NCBI GenBank assembly: GCA_036386835.1
Contig: DASVUX010000064.1
Location: 43,296 to 107,295 of the forward strand
Source: 2-12-FULL-35-15 sp036386835
GTDB lineage: Bacteria > Bacteroidota > Bacteroidia > 2-12-FULL-35-15
Reading direction: 5' to 3'
Length of the DNA stretch: 64,000 nucleotides
Below are positions 1-6,917 of the stretch, in pieces. Made by a program: the position numbers and the translations under genes. The notes under the pieces are model-generated. The model ran no database searches and was not told the origin of the DNA. It was given only the letters and a program-made list of their open reading frames with translations. The stretch's first letter is position 1. The number at the start of each line of letters is the position of its first letter.

Positions 1-1
1 A

Positions 2-310
2 AGAAGATTTGACCTTAGCATTCAATTTGGATTACCAAACCTAAAACAAATTGACTCCCTTATTACATTAACTTTAAAGAATGGCAAATTTGATTTCAGC
101 AATAAAACGGCTGCCAAAAATGTAATTAAATCGTGCGTTGGATTGTCTTACTACAGCATTCAAAAAACGCTTATTACAGCTATTAAACGCAGCCTGTTCA
201 GCAGTAAAGTTAAAAACAACACAATTCCTTTAACTGCTAAAATCAATACCGATGTTTGGGCAGAGTTAATTGAAGCCGAAAAGAAGTCATTGAACGTCAA
301 AAAGAAATAA
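2..310 (+). CDS. AAA+ ATPase, C-terminal fragment (5' end outside window)
   Basis: An open frame enters at the left edge and stops at 308-310, giving about 102 residues. It begins RRFDLSIQFGLP, the pattern that in AAA+ ATPases follows the arginine finger (RRFD...I.F..P). A helical segment suited to the AAA lid follows, then a Lys-rich tail ending NVKKK. The Walker motifs would lie outside the window, so the ATPase call rests on this one block plus the helical tail. The stop codon is 2 bp from the stop of the S8 protease on the other strand. AAA ATPase and subtilase genes are neighbours in the ietAS anti-phage system, but there I would expect co-directional genes; here they converge, so the link is an inference. 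Confidence 0.6.
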   Translation, partial: RRFDLSIQFGLPNLKQIDSLITLTLKNGKFDFSNKTAAKNVIKSCVGLSYYSIQKTLITAIKRSLFSSKVKNNTIPLTAKINTDVWAELIEAEKKSLNVKKK

Positions 311-312
311 GC

Positions 313-2775
313 TTACTCTATTATTGCTTCTCCATCCAATCCTGTAATTGCAAAGGCTTCTGTGGTATTTACTGCAATTAGTTCATTGTATAGTCTTCCA
401 GTATTTTCTCCCTTTATTGGATTTTCCCGTAAAGTTATCACGATTGAAAAGGGATGATCCCCGGCATAGTCTAGTTGTTGATTGGGGCTTAAAAGTTTAT
501 GAAACTTAGAATGTACCGCTATTTTAAAGGAATTTGTTTCCTCCAATAATTCCTTTCTGCTAATCACAAAGGACATTTTTTGAGAATTGCTAAGCAGTTT
601 CGGTTTATAATAGTAATCCTGCGCCCAAGATGCCTTAAATTTAATATTAGCCATCTTATTTCCGTTCAATCCATCATTTGTATCAATTCCTGCTGCATCT
701 TTTGTTTGCAGCGGCTTATTTCTGAAAAGGCCGAAAGTAGTATGTAAAGGGCAGTATGTAAGGTGGTTATTGGGTATAGGTTTAAATTTAAAGCAAAGTG
801 TAATATCCACCTGCAACAATGAGTTCTTCCTTTCAACCGTGTTCAGGTAATCAGGAATGTGAATCGGATAAGCCTTTATTTCTGTAGCCTTAATACTGTC
901 CTCTAAAACAAAAGTTACTGTATTTTCATCCGAGAAGAGGCATTTGTCATCATCAGGAATACCGCGCCCAGTAAGATGTGTTTCGTAAAAGCTGCTCGCG
1001 CTGAAAGTATTACCAAGCTTTGGAGGCGTGGTACAGTTTAGTATGAGAGCCTTAACTGTTTGCATCGAATGGATCAGGGCGGGGTAATGCCTTAGCAGCT
1101 TAGCAGCAAGATTTGCCGTTAAAGGGCCGGAATAGCTGCTACCAACTTGCCTAATATAGAAAACACCTGGACTGATACTTAGCGTTCTTAAACCTGTGTT
1201 TGTAGGATCTATACGGGCATCAAAGTCGCCAGCATAATTCATTAGGTCGGGCTTAAGTAATTGTTTGTTAATCCTGGATTTATTAATTGACGGATGATTC
1301 CAGTTAATATGATGCTTACGGGTATAAATAGCCGGGTGCTCGCCATTAGGTGAAATACACAATGTGTCATTTCCTTCCAGGTTACCAGCAGCAGAGCCAA
1401 TGCTAATATTATTCATACTATCCGAAGGTACACAGAGATTTGCTTGTACATCTTCAAAATGTGTCGGGTAAGTAACAGCAGCAGGCACTCCACCCTGAAT
1501 AGTCGTTAAGTTATCATTATTACCAACCGAAACAAAAATTAAAATATCGAGCTCATAGGCCAGCATATCCAATGAGTAGGAGTAATCCGCTATATTAGAA
1601 TTATCTGCTTTAGGAGTAGTATAAGCAATAGTAAGCGTAAATATTTTTACACCGTGGTCAGTGTGTGCTTTCCTGATTAGTTTCAGCACCTCCGTCTGTG
1701 GTATTACTCCTAATTTACCACCTAAAATCTTAATGGACAGCAAACGAGCATCCGCTTCAAAATCTCCTGTATGGTTGGGATAGATTCTTTTTCCTAACGA
1801 GGCCAAAGTAGCTACTGCGGTACCATGGTCGGCACTGTCATCTAACGCGCTGGTCCCTGTAAGGTCAAAGTCATTATTAGTGTTTACCGTTAACACGGCA
1901 ATAGGTGACTGGCTGCTTATTCCGGTATCAATTATCCCTATTATTGGCAAAGTAGTATCGGCTGCGTTGCTGATGGTAAAACCGTGTGAGCGGATAGGTG
2001 TATTGAAAGCACTTGGGCCAATTACCCCAGCTAAAAAGGAATTCGCGCTTTGAATAACGTCAAAATTGTTCAGTATTTCATTTATGACAGGTTCCGGCTG
2101 ATTAAAAATTTCAATCCGGTTGTTTTGCAGATCTGCAGAAAAACTAATCTGTCGGATCCTCAAATAATTAATCAATTCGTTTTCTATTGGCCGAATCTTA
2201 TTTGTAAATATTTCAGGGTTATCGATCAAATTCAGTAATACGTAATCTTCGTAACGTTCATACTTTTTAACCTTTCCAGGGCTGTAAAACAAGAACTCTC
2301 TTATATACTTAATGTCAGTATTATAACCAACTGCACCGGAATGATCTGTGGTATTTATAAAGATTTGAATATTTTCGAGGAAGTTAGCAAAGGCAGTTTC
2401 ATTAATCACTGCAAAGAGCGCTCTTGTATTAAATTCCGAATACCGTACGGGAGAAAGGCCAAAGTTGGTTCTATACCTGTTTTCAAAAAAAATCGAATCG
2501 AAAGAATTAAAGAAGACCAGCTCTACCAGCTCAACAGTAGCGGGTATAGCAAGCTGGGGGTTTCGTTGGTCCTCCTTTGTTCGTTTATCGACAATATAAT
2601 TTGTCCTGGAGCGGGTAAAGCTTTCTCGCAGCAAAGAATAATCTATCTCTTCCTCTTCATCATCCTCCTGATCTTCTTCTTCTTCAGGTGCAGCGCCATA
2701 CCGCGTTTTCTGCTTGAATTTCACTACACCCTCCACAGGATTACGAAAATATAAATGGGGCTTTTTTTCAGCCAT
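313..2775 (-). CDS. S8 family (subtilisin-like) serine protease, putative IetS-like
   Basis: The 820-residue protein has no signal peptide, so it is probably cytoplasmic. A run of about 20 Glu/Asp residues lies near residues 31-45, and an unassigned alpha/beta region covers about 60-270. The peptidase S8 domain has all parts of the catalytic site: Asp283 (IIDTG), His317 (DHGTAVA), oxyanion Asn near 420 (SVGNN) and Ser547 (GSSYSGP, a variant of GTSxAxP). About 270 residues of beta-rich tail follow. Intracellular subtilases with large flanking domains beside an AAA ATPase are typical of ATPase/protease defence pairs. The ATG at 2775 is preceded by a perfect -7 element within an inverted repeat, which suggests regulated expression. 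The protease family is certain; the defence role is inferred from the neighbour. Confidence 0.85.
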   Translation of the reverse strand: MAEKKPHLYFRNPVEGVVKFKQKTRYGAAPEEEEDQEDDEEEEIDYSLLRESFTRSRTNYIVDKRTKEDQRNPQLAIPATVELVELVFFNSFDSIFFENRYRTNFGLSPVRYSEFNTRALFAVINETAFANFLENIQIFINTTDHSGAVGYNTDIKYIREFLFYSPGKVKKYERYEDYVLLNLIDNPEIFTNKIRPIENELINYLRIRQISFSADLQNNRIEIFNQPEPVINEILNNFDVIQSANSFLAGVIGPSAFNTPIRSHGFTISNAADTTLPIIGIIDTGISSQSPIAVLTVNTNNDFDLTGTSALDDSADHGTAVATLASLGKRIYPNHTGDFEADARLLSIKILGGKLGVIPQTEVLKLIRKAHTDHGVKIFTLTIAYTTPKADNSNIADYSYSLDMLAYELDILIFVSVGNNDNLTTIQGGVPAAVTYPTHFEDVQANLCVPSDSMNNISIGSAAGNLEGNDTLCISPNGEHPAIYTRKHHINWNHPSINKSRINKQLLKPDLMNYAGDFDARIDPTNTGLRTLSISPGVFYIRQVGSSYSGPLTANLAAKLLRHYPALIHSMQTVKALILNCTTPPKLGNTFSASSFYETHLTGRGIPDDDKCLFSDENTVTFVLEDSIKATEIKAYPIHIPDYLNTVERKNSLLQVDITLCFKFKPIPNNHLTYCPLHTTFGLFRNKPLQTKDAAGIDTNDGLNGNKMANIKFKASWAQDYYYKPKLLSNSQKMSFVISRKELLEETNSFKIAVHSKFHKLLSPNQQLDYAGDHPFSIVITLRENPIKGENTGRLYNELIAVNTTEAFAITGLDGEAIIE

Positions 2776-2788
2776 TGTATAGTTGATT

Positions 2789-2820
2789 GATAATCAAATT
2801 TATAAAAAAGATTGATTATC
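2789..2820 (-). promoter_or_regulatory. Promoter -7 box inside an inverted repeat, upstream of the S8 protease
   Basis: Two perfect 9-bp arms (GATAATCAA at 2789-2797 and TTGATTATC at 2812-2820) flank a 14-bp spacer, 14 bp upstream of the protease ATG. Read on the minus strand, TAAATTTG at 2802-2795 matches the Bacteroidota -7 consensus TAnnTTTG exactly and overlaps one arm. A protein bound to the repeat would block the promoter. There is no good -33 box. Confidence 0.5.
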
Positions 2821-2892
2821 TCTAAATATGTTTTAAACCTTACCAATTATGTGAAGATACTTAGTTGGTTGCGCCTCGCTTTTATAAAAAGG

Positions 2893-3393
2893 TTATTCAT
2901 AAAAACTTGATCCCTTTATTTCTTCCAAAATGCTTTTTTCAATTTCCTGAATCTCTTTTAACTCCTCAATTTTCATTTTGATATCCTGAATATCAAAAAC
3001 ATAGTGTGTCTGCTCAGCCCATTCTTTTCCTCTCTCATTTTCAGAAAAAGCAACCTTCATATCTGAACATGTAATCTCTATACTTCCTTCTACTTCATTG
3101 GGCTCACGCCAAACAGCGTGAATAAAAAGATTTCTTTGGCCTTGTACAGCTCTTATTTTAGTTAATACTGTATTCACTTGAATGTTATTAATATCCCCGT
3201 GTCTAAACTGATTTAATTTTTTTATTAAATCTAAATTCGAATTCAAGTTATTATTTTGTATTACAGTTCTCGAAATGAATTGGTCACCAGCCATTAAACC
3301 TGCAGCTATTAAATGAAGCATTTGCTCCATACGGGCGGACTGGATGGAAAGCAAACCCAGGTGTGCATAAAATTCTTTTTCTATTTCCTTCAT
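2893..3393 (-). CDS. Small alpha-helical protein with HEPN-type RNxxxH motif
   Basis: The 166-residue protein is predicted to be almost wholly helical with no signal peptide. Residues 87-92 read RNLFIH, which fits the RxxxxH (often RNxxxH) signature of HEPN ribonucleases, placed after a helix and followed by Trp as is common in that superfamily. The C-terminal third is a charged, probably coiled-coil segment (about 130-160). HEPN proteins act as RNases in toxin-antitoxin, abortive-infection and CRISPR systems; no obvious nucleotidyltransferase partner lies next to it. It is co-directional with the small gene upstream but separated from it by a strong terminator. The frame is convincing; the HEPN assignment rests on one short motif and length. 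Confidence 0.6.
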   Translation of the reverse strand: MKEIEKEFYAHLGLLSIQSARMEQMLHLIAAGLMAGDQFISRTVIQNNNLNSNLDLIKKLNQFRHGDINNIQVNTVLTKIRAVQGQRNLFIHAVWREPNEVEGSIEITCSDMKVAFSENERGKEWAEQTHYVFDIQDIKMKIEELKEIQEIEKSILEEIKGSSFYE

Positions 3394-3452
3394 ATCATAA
3401 AAATAGGAAATTAGAATTATCCATCATTCTTTACCGGAACAACGGATCCGTT

Positions 3453-3491
3453 AAAAAAAAGAAAAGATCATAGTGAATATGATCTTTTCTT
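3453..3491 (-). terminator. Rho-independent terminator of the 76-residue gene
   Basis: A perfect 14-bp stem (3459-3472 with 3478-3491, 5-nt loop) is followed on the minus strand by eight T residues (3460-3453). It lies 24 bp after the stop of the small upstream gene and separates it from the HEPN-like gene. Confidence 0.85.
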
Positions 3492-3515
3492 AAGTATACC
3501 GGATGTATACATTGA

Positions 3516-3746
3516 TTAGTCTTGCTTCCTCGGGTCGTAAACTCTGATATACTCTTTCCCTTTCTCTTCGTTAGTTTTCCGGACCCACTTATAAAATTCC
3601 GCGATGTCTTCTTCACTCGAATCCAAGGCAGGCCCGCTGAAGGTACAATTATGAGTACAGCAAATGAAGTGTGTTTCGTTTTCCCTAATTGATTCATCAC
3701 CGAGGACCGTTATTCCTCTCACTTTAATGTTTTCTTGTGCCTGCAC
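3516..3746 (-). CDS. Small conserved-looking protein with Cys/His cluster; start probably frameshifted
   Basis: The 76-residue frame opens only with a GTG and carries THFICCTHNC near residues 25-35, a compact Cys/His cluster that could bind metal, then an acidic helical tail (SSEEDIAEFYKWVRK). I do not recognise the family. A better start exists at the ATG at 3781-3779, whose frame reads MDENKK... and leaves this frame in the A-rich run at 3761-3772; adding one A there would fuse them into a natural N-terminus (MDENKKENKSAKVQAQEN). Either one A was lost in the gene or read, or the short GTG form is real. A strong terminator follows. The overlapping frame at 3431-3700 looks like a shadow. Confidence 0.5.
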   Translation of the reverse strand: MQAQENIKVRGITVLGDESIRENETHFICCTHNCTFSGPALDSSEEDIAEFYKWVRKTNEEKGKEYIRVYDPRKQD

Positions 3747-3992
3747 CTTGGCTGACTTGTTTTCTTTTTATTTTCATCCATGATTTAATTTATTTTAAAT
3801 TGTTATAATACAAACCTATAACACACCATTCGGTAATGGGAGTAATCTGATTATAAAACACAATTTAAAGGTTCATTTTTACGATGTTTAAATTTCGTTT
3901 ATCGTATAAAATGTGAAATCATTGATATTACAGGTTTATAGAGCTACGGTGCGCGTGCTATAGATGGCTATTTGTGATGGTTGATGTATTGC

Positions 3993-5006
3993 CTAATGTT
4001 TAATAAACTTTGCGGTCGTTGATGCATTTTTTATTGTATCATACACTTTTAAGATATACATTCCAGCCGGCAAGCTTGAAATATCAATAACCCCGGAGGT
4101 GTTATAAGCCGTGCTAATGGTTTGACCGGCAGCATTTATGATAGTGCAGGTAGAAAAAGAGTTCACTCCGATCTGAAGAGTATTGTGAGCTGGATTAGGA
4201 TAAAGGCTCATACTGGTCAACTCTTCATTTCTAATTCCAGTTGTAATTGTAGGCGAAATAGCAAAACAAACCTGATTCCAGATAGCTCCGGCATTTGTCG
4301 GTAAAGCAACTCGTGCCATTGCAACGGAAGTTATATTCATTGAGGTGAGATCAATCCAACTATTATATAACGAATTGGTTTCCGTATTGAAGTCAAATGC
4401 CGAAACTGCGGTTCCAGCGTTATAGGTAGTAGAACCACTACACCACTGAAAAACAAAATCTTCATCGCTTGTTGCAAAGCCGGGTCTTGAGGCATCCATA
4501 TAAACTGAATCTAACTGAAAACCTGCTGGTATAATATAGTCTTTGATACTCCATCCACTTCCATCAGTTCCATCTGCCGAAGTGTAACAGTCGTTAACAG
4601 ATGATAAAGCAAAGCACAGATCATCCCATATTGCATCAGTATTAGTAGGCAAAGCAACGCGTACCATTCCAACGGACGAATAGTTAAAGGTGGTTAAATC
4701 AATCCATGTGTTATAAAGAGAAGTATTAATTGTGCTATAATCGAAAGGTGCTGTTGCAATCCCAGCGTTATAAATTGTAGTACCGGAACACGACTGAAAA
4801 ACAAAATCATGATCACTTGCTCCATAGCCAGGGCGAGAAGCACTCATTCTTACAGAGTCAATTCTATAACCGGTTGGGATGATGTAATCTTTATAGCTCC
4901 ATCCGCTACCCTCAATACCGTCAGGTGAAGAATAGCAAGTAGGGCTCTGGGCATGCATGCTGATGTTAGTCAATAAAAGTATTGCAATAAATAACTTTGT
5001 TTTCAT
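3993..5006 (-). CDS. Secreted T9SS cargo protein with two tandem copies of one domain
   Basis: This 337-residue protein begins with a signal peptide (MKTKLFIAILLLTNISMHAQ). Two copies of a domain of about 120 residues follow (about 23-138 and 141-258), sharing the frames GSGWSxKDYIIP, DSVxMxASRPG, SDxDFVFQ, SLYNxWIDLT and VALPTN. Residues about 262-337 are a type A T9SS sorting domain (SMSLYPNPAHNTLQI, SSLPAGMYILKV). It should be exported through the outer membrane and anchored or released at the surface. The repeated domain is unknown to me; it looks beta-rich with paired Cys residues in each copy (CYSS/CSG and CYTS/CSG). A perfect -7 box lies just upstream. Confidence 0.85.
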   Translation of the reverse strand: MKTKLFIAILLLTNISMHAQSPTCYSSPDGIEGSGWSYKDYIIPTGYRIDSVRMSASRPGYGASDHDFVFQSCSGTTIYNAGIATAPFDYSTINTSLYNTWIDLTTFNYSSVGMVRVALPTNTDAIWDDLCFALSSVNDCYTSADGTDGSGWSIKDYIIPAGFQLDSVYMDASRPGFATSDEDFVFQWCSGSTTYNAGTAVSAFDFNTETNSLYNSWIDLTSMNITSVAMARVALPTNAGAIWNQVCFAISPTITTGIRNEELTSMSLYPNPAHNTLQIGVNSFSTCTIINAAGQTISTAYNTSGVIDISSLPAGMYILKVYDTIKNASTTAKFIKH

Positions 5007-5026
5007 TTTTAAGGGTTTTGGTTAAC

Positions 5027-5034
5027 CAAAGATA
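5027..5034 (-). promoter_or_regulatory. Bacteroidota -7 promoter element for the T9SS cargo gene
   Basis: On the minus strand TATCTTTG matches TAnnTTTG exactly, 20 bp upstream of the ATG at 5006. No clear -33 element is seen at the usual spacing, so only the -7 box is claimed. Confidence 0.45.
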
Positions 5035-5069
5035 ATAAAAATTCGGCATATATGACGAGATGAGTGCCT

Positions 5070-5096
5070 GGCATACTCAGACATTTGGGGTATGCC
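5070..5096. promoter_or_regulatory. Inverted repeat covering the start codon of the XRE gene
   Basis: Perfect 7-bp arms GGCATAC (5070-5076) and GTATGCC (5090-5096) are 13 bp apart. The ATG of the XRE gene (5092-5094) sits inside the right arm. This fits an autoregulatory operator, or a structure that hides the translation start. Confidence 0.4.
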
Positions 5097-5319
5097 CAAA
5101 GAGAAGGATATACTTGTTAATATAGGCGATTACATTGGTAAGAAAGCTAAAGCCAAATTTAAAAGCAATGTTGAATTTGCTAACGTTTGCGATGTTAACG
5201 AAAGTACAATTCGCAGAATTTTACAAGGAAAACAGAATATATCTATCAGAGTTCTGAAAAGGATCTGTGAAGCCTTAGAAATAAAGTTGTCCGACTTGTT
5301 AAAAGAAACAGGTAATTAA
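5092..5319 (+). CDS. XRE-family helix-turn-helix protein
   Basis: The 75-residue protein is essentially a single Cro/CI-type HTH domain. The segment from about 26 to 68 (VEFANVCDVNESTIRRILQGK, then a helix with LKRICEALEIKLSDLL) has the typical five-helix spacing and the closing pattern of XRE repressors. It has no partner domain, so it probably binds DNA as a dimer. Its stop is 23 bp from the stop of a second XRE gene on the other strand. The start codon lies in an inverted repeat, which suggests autoregulation. No ribosome-binding site of Shine-Dalgarno type is seen, which is normal in this phylum. Confidence 0.85.
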   Translation: MPKEKDILVNIGDYIGKKAKAKFKSNVEFANVCDVNESTIRRILQGKQNISIRVLKRICEALEIKLSDLLKETGN

Positions 5320-5342
5320 TGAATCAAGTTATATGGCTGGTT

Positions 5343-5627
5343 CTATGATTCTTCTCTCTTATCTTCTTTAGTTTTCTTTACCCGTTTTTTCTTTTCCGGT
5401 AGTTCAATATGCAATAAGAGCTTGTACGGTTTAATATTAAAAACCTGCGCAAGCGCAAAAACAATGTGTAAACCTATAGAGAAATCAGCCCTTTCAATAC
5501 GTTGAATTGTGCGTTTATCTACGCCAGCCTCTTTACCCAATTCTTCCTGGGTTAAGCCACGTTCCATTCTTATCTCTTTCACCTTTTGCCCAAACTCTTT
5601 GATCTGGGCAGGGAACTTTTTTTCCAT
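5343..5627 (-). CDS. XRE-family transcriptional regulator, likely repressor of the paralogue cluster
   Basis: I take the ATG at 5627 (94 residues, MEKKFPAQIKEF), because a longer frame from 5684 would run through the promoter and operator. The HTH covers about residues 8-64, with VKEIRMERGLTQEELGKEAGV and KRTIQRIERADFS as the DNA-binding helices. A Lys/Glu-rich tail follows. A perfect -7 box (5657-5650) lies upstream, and a 20-bp palindrome at 5676-5695 lies where the -33 region should be; a second palindrome of the same pattern lies before the divergent gene cluster. This is the layout of an autoregulated repressor controlling its neighbours. The link between this protein and those sites is inferred from position. 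Confidence 0.85.
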   Translation of the reverse strand: MEKKFPAQIKEFGQKVKEIRMERGLTQEELGKEAGVDKRTIQRIERADFSIGLHIVFALAQVFNIKPYKLLLHIELPEKKKRVKKTKEDKREES

Positions 5628-5649
5628 TCTAATTGATTGATCTACTGGG

Positions 5650-5657
5650 CAAATATA
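5650..5657 (-). promoter_or_regulatory. -7 promoter element of the XRE regulator
   Basis: On the minus strand TATATTTG matches TAnnTTTG exactly, 22 bp upstream of the ATG at 5627. The palindrome at 5676-5695 then falls on the -33 region. Confidence 0.55.
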
Positions 5658-5675
5658 GTAAACAATTAATTTTAA

Positions 5676-5695
5676 AAGCGGCAAAATTGTCGCTT
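5676..5695. promoter_or_regulatory. Operator O1, palindrome AAGCGRC-N6-GYCGCTT
   Basis: The site reads AAGCGGC, six A/T bases, GTCGCTT; two further bases on each side also pair (5674-5697). It overlaps the expected -33 region of the XRE promoter. A second site with the same half-site pattern lies at 5788-5807, centre to centre 112 bp away. Confidence 0.6.
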
Positions 5696-5787
5696 TTGTT
5701 ATTTTTAATTCGCTGTTTTCTAAATAGTTATATAAATATTTTCATTCACAGGAAACAATTTTTTATATACTGACCGTTTAATTTGAC

Positions 5788-5807
5788 AAGCGACAAATAA
5801 GCCGCTT
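5788..5807. promoter_or_regulatory. Operator O2, palindrome AAGCGRC-N6-GYCGCTT
   Basis: The site reads AAGCGAC, six A/T bases, GCCGCTT, the same pattern as O1. It ends 14 bp before a small ORF at 5822 and follows a near-match to the -7 box (TTAATTTG, 5778-5785), so a bound repressor would cover the likely transcription start of the rightward cluster. Confidence 0.55.
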
Positions 5808-5821
5808 TAAAACAAGTAGAT

Positions 5822-5890
5822 ATGCGAAAACGATCCAGACAAAAGATCAAGAAGTTGTTTCAAAGAGAATACTCAGGATTACCACCATGA
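5822..5890 (+). CDS. Possible 22-residue basic leader peptide
   Basis: An ATG just after operator O2 opens a 22-codon frame, MRKRSRQKIKKLFQREYSGL plus two Pro, rich in Arg and Lys. It is the first frame behind the proposed promoter and ends 52 bp before the first paralogue. No homologue or function is recognised; it may be only a chance frame. Confidence 0.2.
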   Translation: MRKRSRQKIKKLFQREYSGLPP

Positions 5891-5942
5891 GAAAATAAGA
5901 AGCGTTGCGAATAAGAAGTTTAACTAAAAAATAGGAAACAAT

Positions 5943-6407
5943 ATGAAACATCAAAAATTTAACAATGCACGACTAATAAAATATGCGCAGCATTTACAAG
6001 TACATGATTTAAGGTGCGAAAGATTCTGCAAAGCAATCAGGAAAAATAAAATTGTGCAGGAAACTATCGGCGATAAAAGTTTGAATCCACTGTGCTTGCA
6101 AGTAGTAATGGAGTTGCCTTTAATATTCTCAGAAGACTGGTGCTATGGAAAGGATTATTTGCCGGTATTAAAGAAGTGGCCTAAAGAGAACACTACTTCT
6201 GCGATTATTTATTTCTTCGGCATAAACACGCAAATTTTACTTCATCTCTTTAGTCCCGGCAACCAGAGGATAGAAGTGTACGGTGGCTTCGTACTTCAAC
6301 CCCGGCCTACTGCTATGCAACTGGCAAGGAACATCTTCGAGCTAATCGATATTGTTAGAGGCTATGAAGATGTCGTGGATAACGAAAATCAATTTTCTAT
6401 GAACTAA
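5943..6407 (+). CDS. Unrecognised family, copy 1 (intact) of a tandem paralogue array
   Basis: This 154-residue cytoplasmic-looking protein shares a body with the three genes or remnants that follow. Shared features are an N-terminal helix (RLIKYAQHL), then MELPLIFSE (about 56-64), YFFGI...LLHLFSPGNQ (about 89-105), YGGFVL and ARNIFELI. The consensus over the four bodies is ELPxLFxE - FFGLxxxxxxHLFxPGxQxxxYGGxxL - LxxNIxEF. It has no signal peptide, membrane helix or catalytic motif that I recognise. It starts 52 bp after a small possible leader peptide and is the first gene behind operator O2. No function is assigned. Confidence 0.7.
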   Translation: MKHQKFNNARLIKYAQHLQVHDLRCERFCKAIRKNKIVQETIGDKSLNPLCLQVVMELPLIFSEDWCYGKDYLPVLKKWPKENTTSAIIYFFGINTQILLHLFSPGNQRIEVYGGFVLQPRPTAMQLARNIFELIDIVRGYEDVVDNENQFSMN

Positions 6408-6417
6408 ATCGAAAAAA

Positions 6418-6917
6418 ATGAAAACTAAAAAAATCTATTTAAGTCGACTTTTAAAGTTAGCCAGATACCTGGGAAAGCAACATATGCTAGATGTTCTTTC
6501 CGGAAAGGTGAAGGATTACAATCCGATGGAGAAGTCGAGCACTTTTCTTGGGCGCTAAACTCTTTACCATATATATTCAAAGAGTGGAAGATCTCAGAAG
6601 ATCAGCAACCGTCTCTTGAAAATTATGAAAAGCTGAGTTCCCTAACTTCTGCGGCCGTATGGTTCAATCTCGATTTTGATACCTTATCACATTTGTTTTT
6701 GCCAGGCTTTCAAGACCAGAAGTATGGAGGCAATAGCCTGAATCCTGAGGCAACTCCAAGTGATCTCAGTAACAACATCTATGAATTTGTAAGGCTAAAC
6801 GGAATGAAGGTATCACGAACACGAGATAAGAAGAAAAGTAAAAAAGTTTATAAACTAAAATCCAATAATTATGAAACAGGAAATAATTCAAATATCGTGT
6901 CCCGAGTGTGGGCATAA
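6418..6917 (+). pseudogene. Unrecognised family, copy 2, broken by a frameshift
   Basis: The ATG at 6418 opens MKTKKIYLSRLLKLARYLGK, the family N-terminal helix, but stops after 46 codons at 6556. The rest of the family body continues in another frame: HFSWALNSLPYIFKEW, SHLFLPGFQDQKYGGNSLNPEA, LSNNIYEFV, up to a stop at 6915-6917. The switch must occur between about 6480 and 6520. The second frame overlaps the start of the DUF2130 gene by 47 bp and has an unusually long basic tail, so its own stop may also have been lost. Copy 1 ends 10 bp upstream. The only complete ATG frame of the body, from 6693, lacks the first half. Confidence 0.65.

Noticed and set aside
3431..3700. 89-codon frame overlapping the 76-residue Cys/His gene
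   Set aside because: It runs through the strong terminator at 3453-3491 and has no protein-like composition; the 76-residue frame is better.
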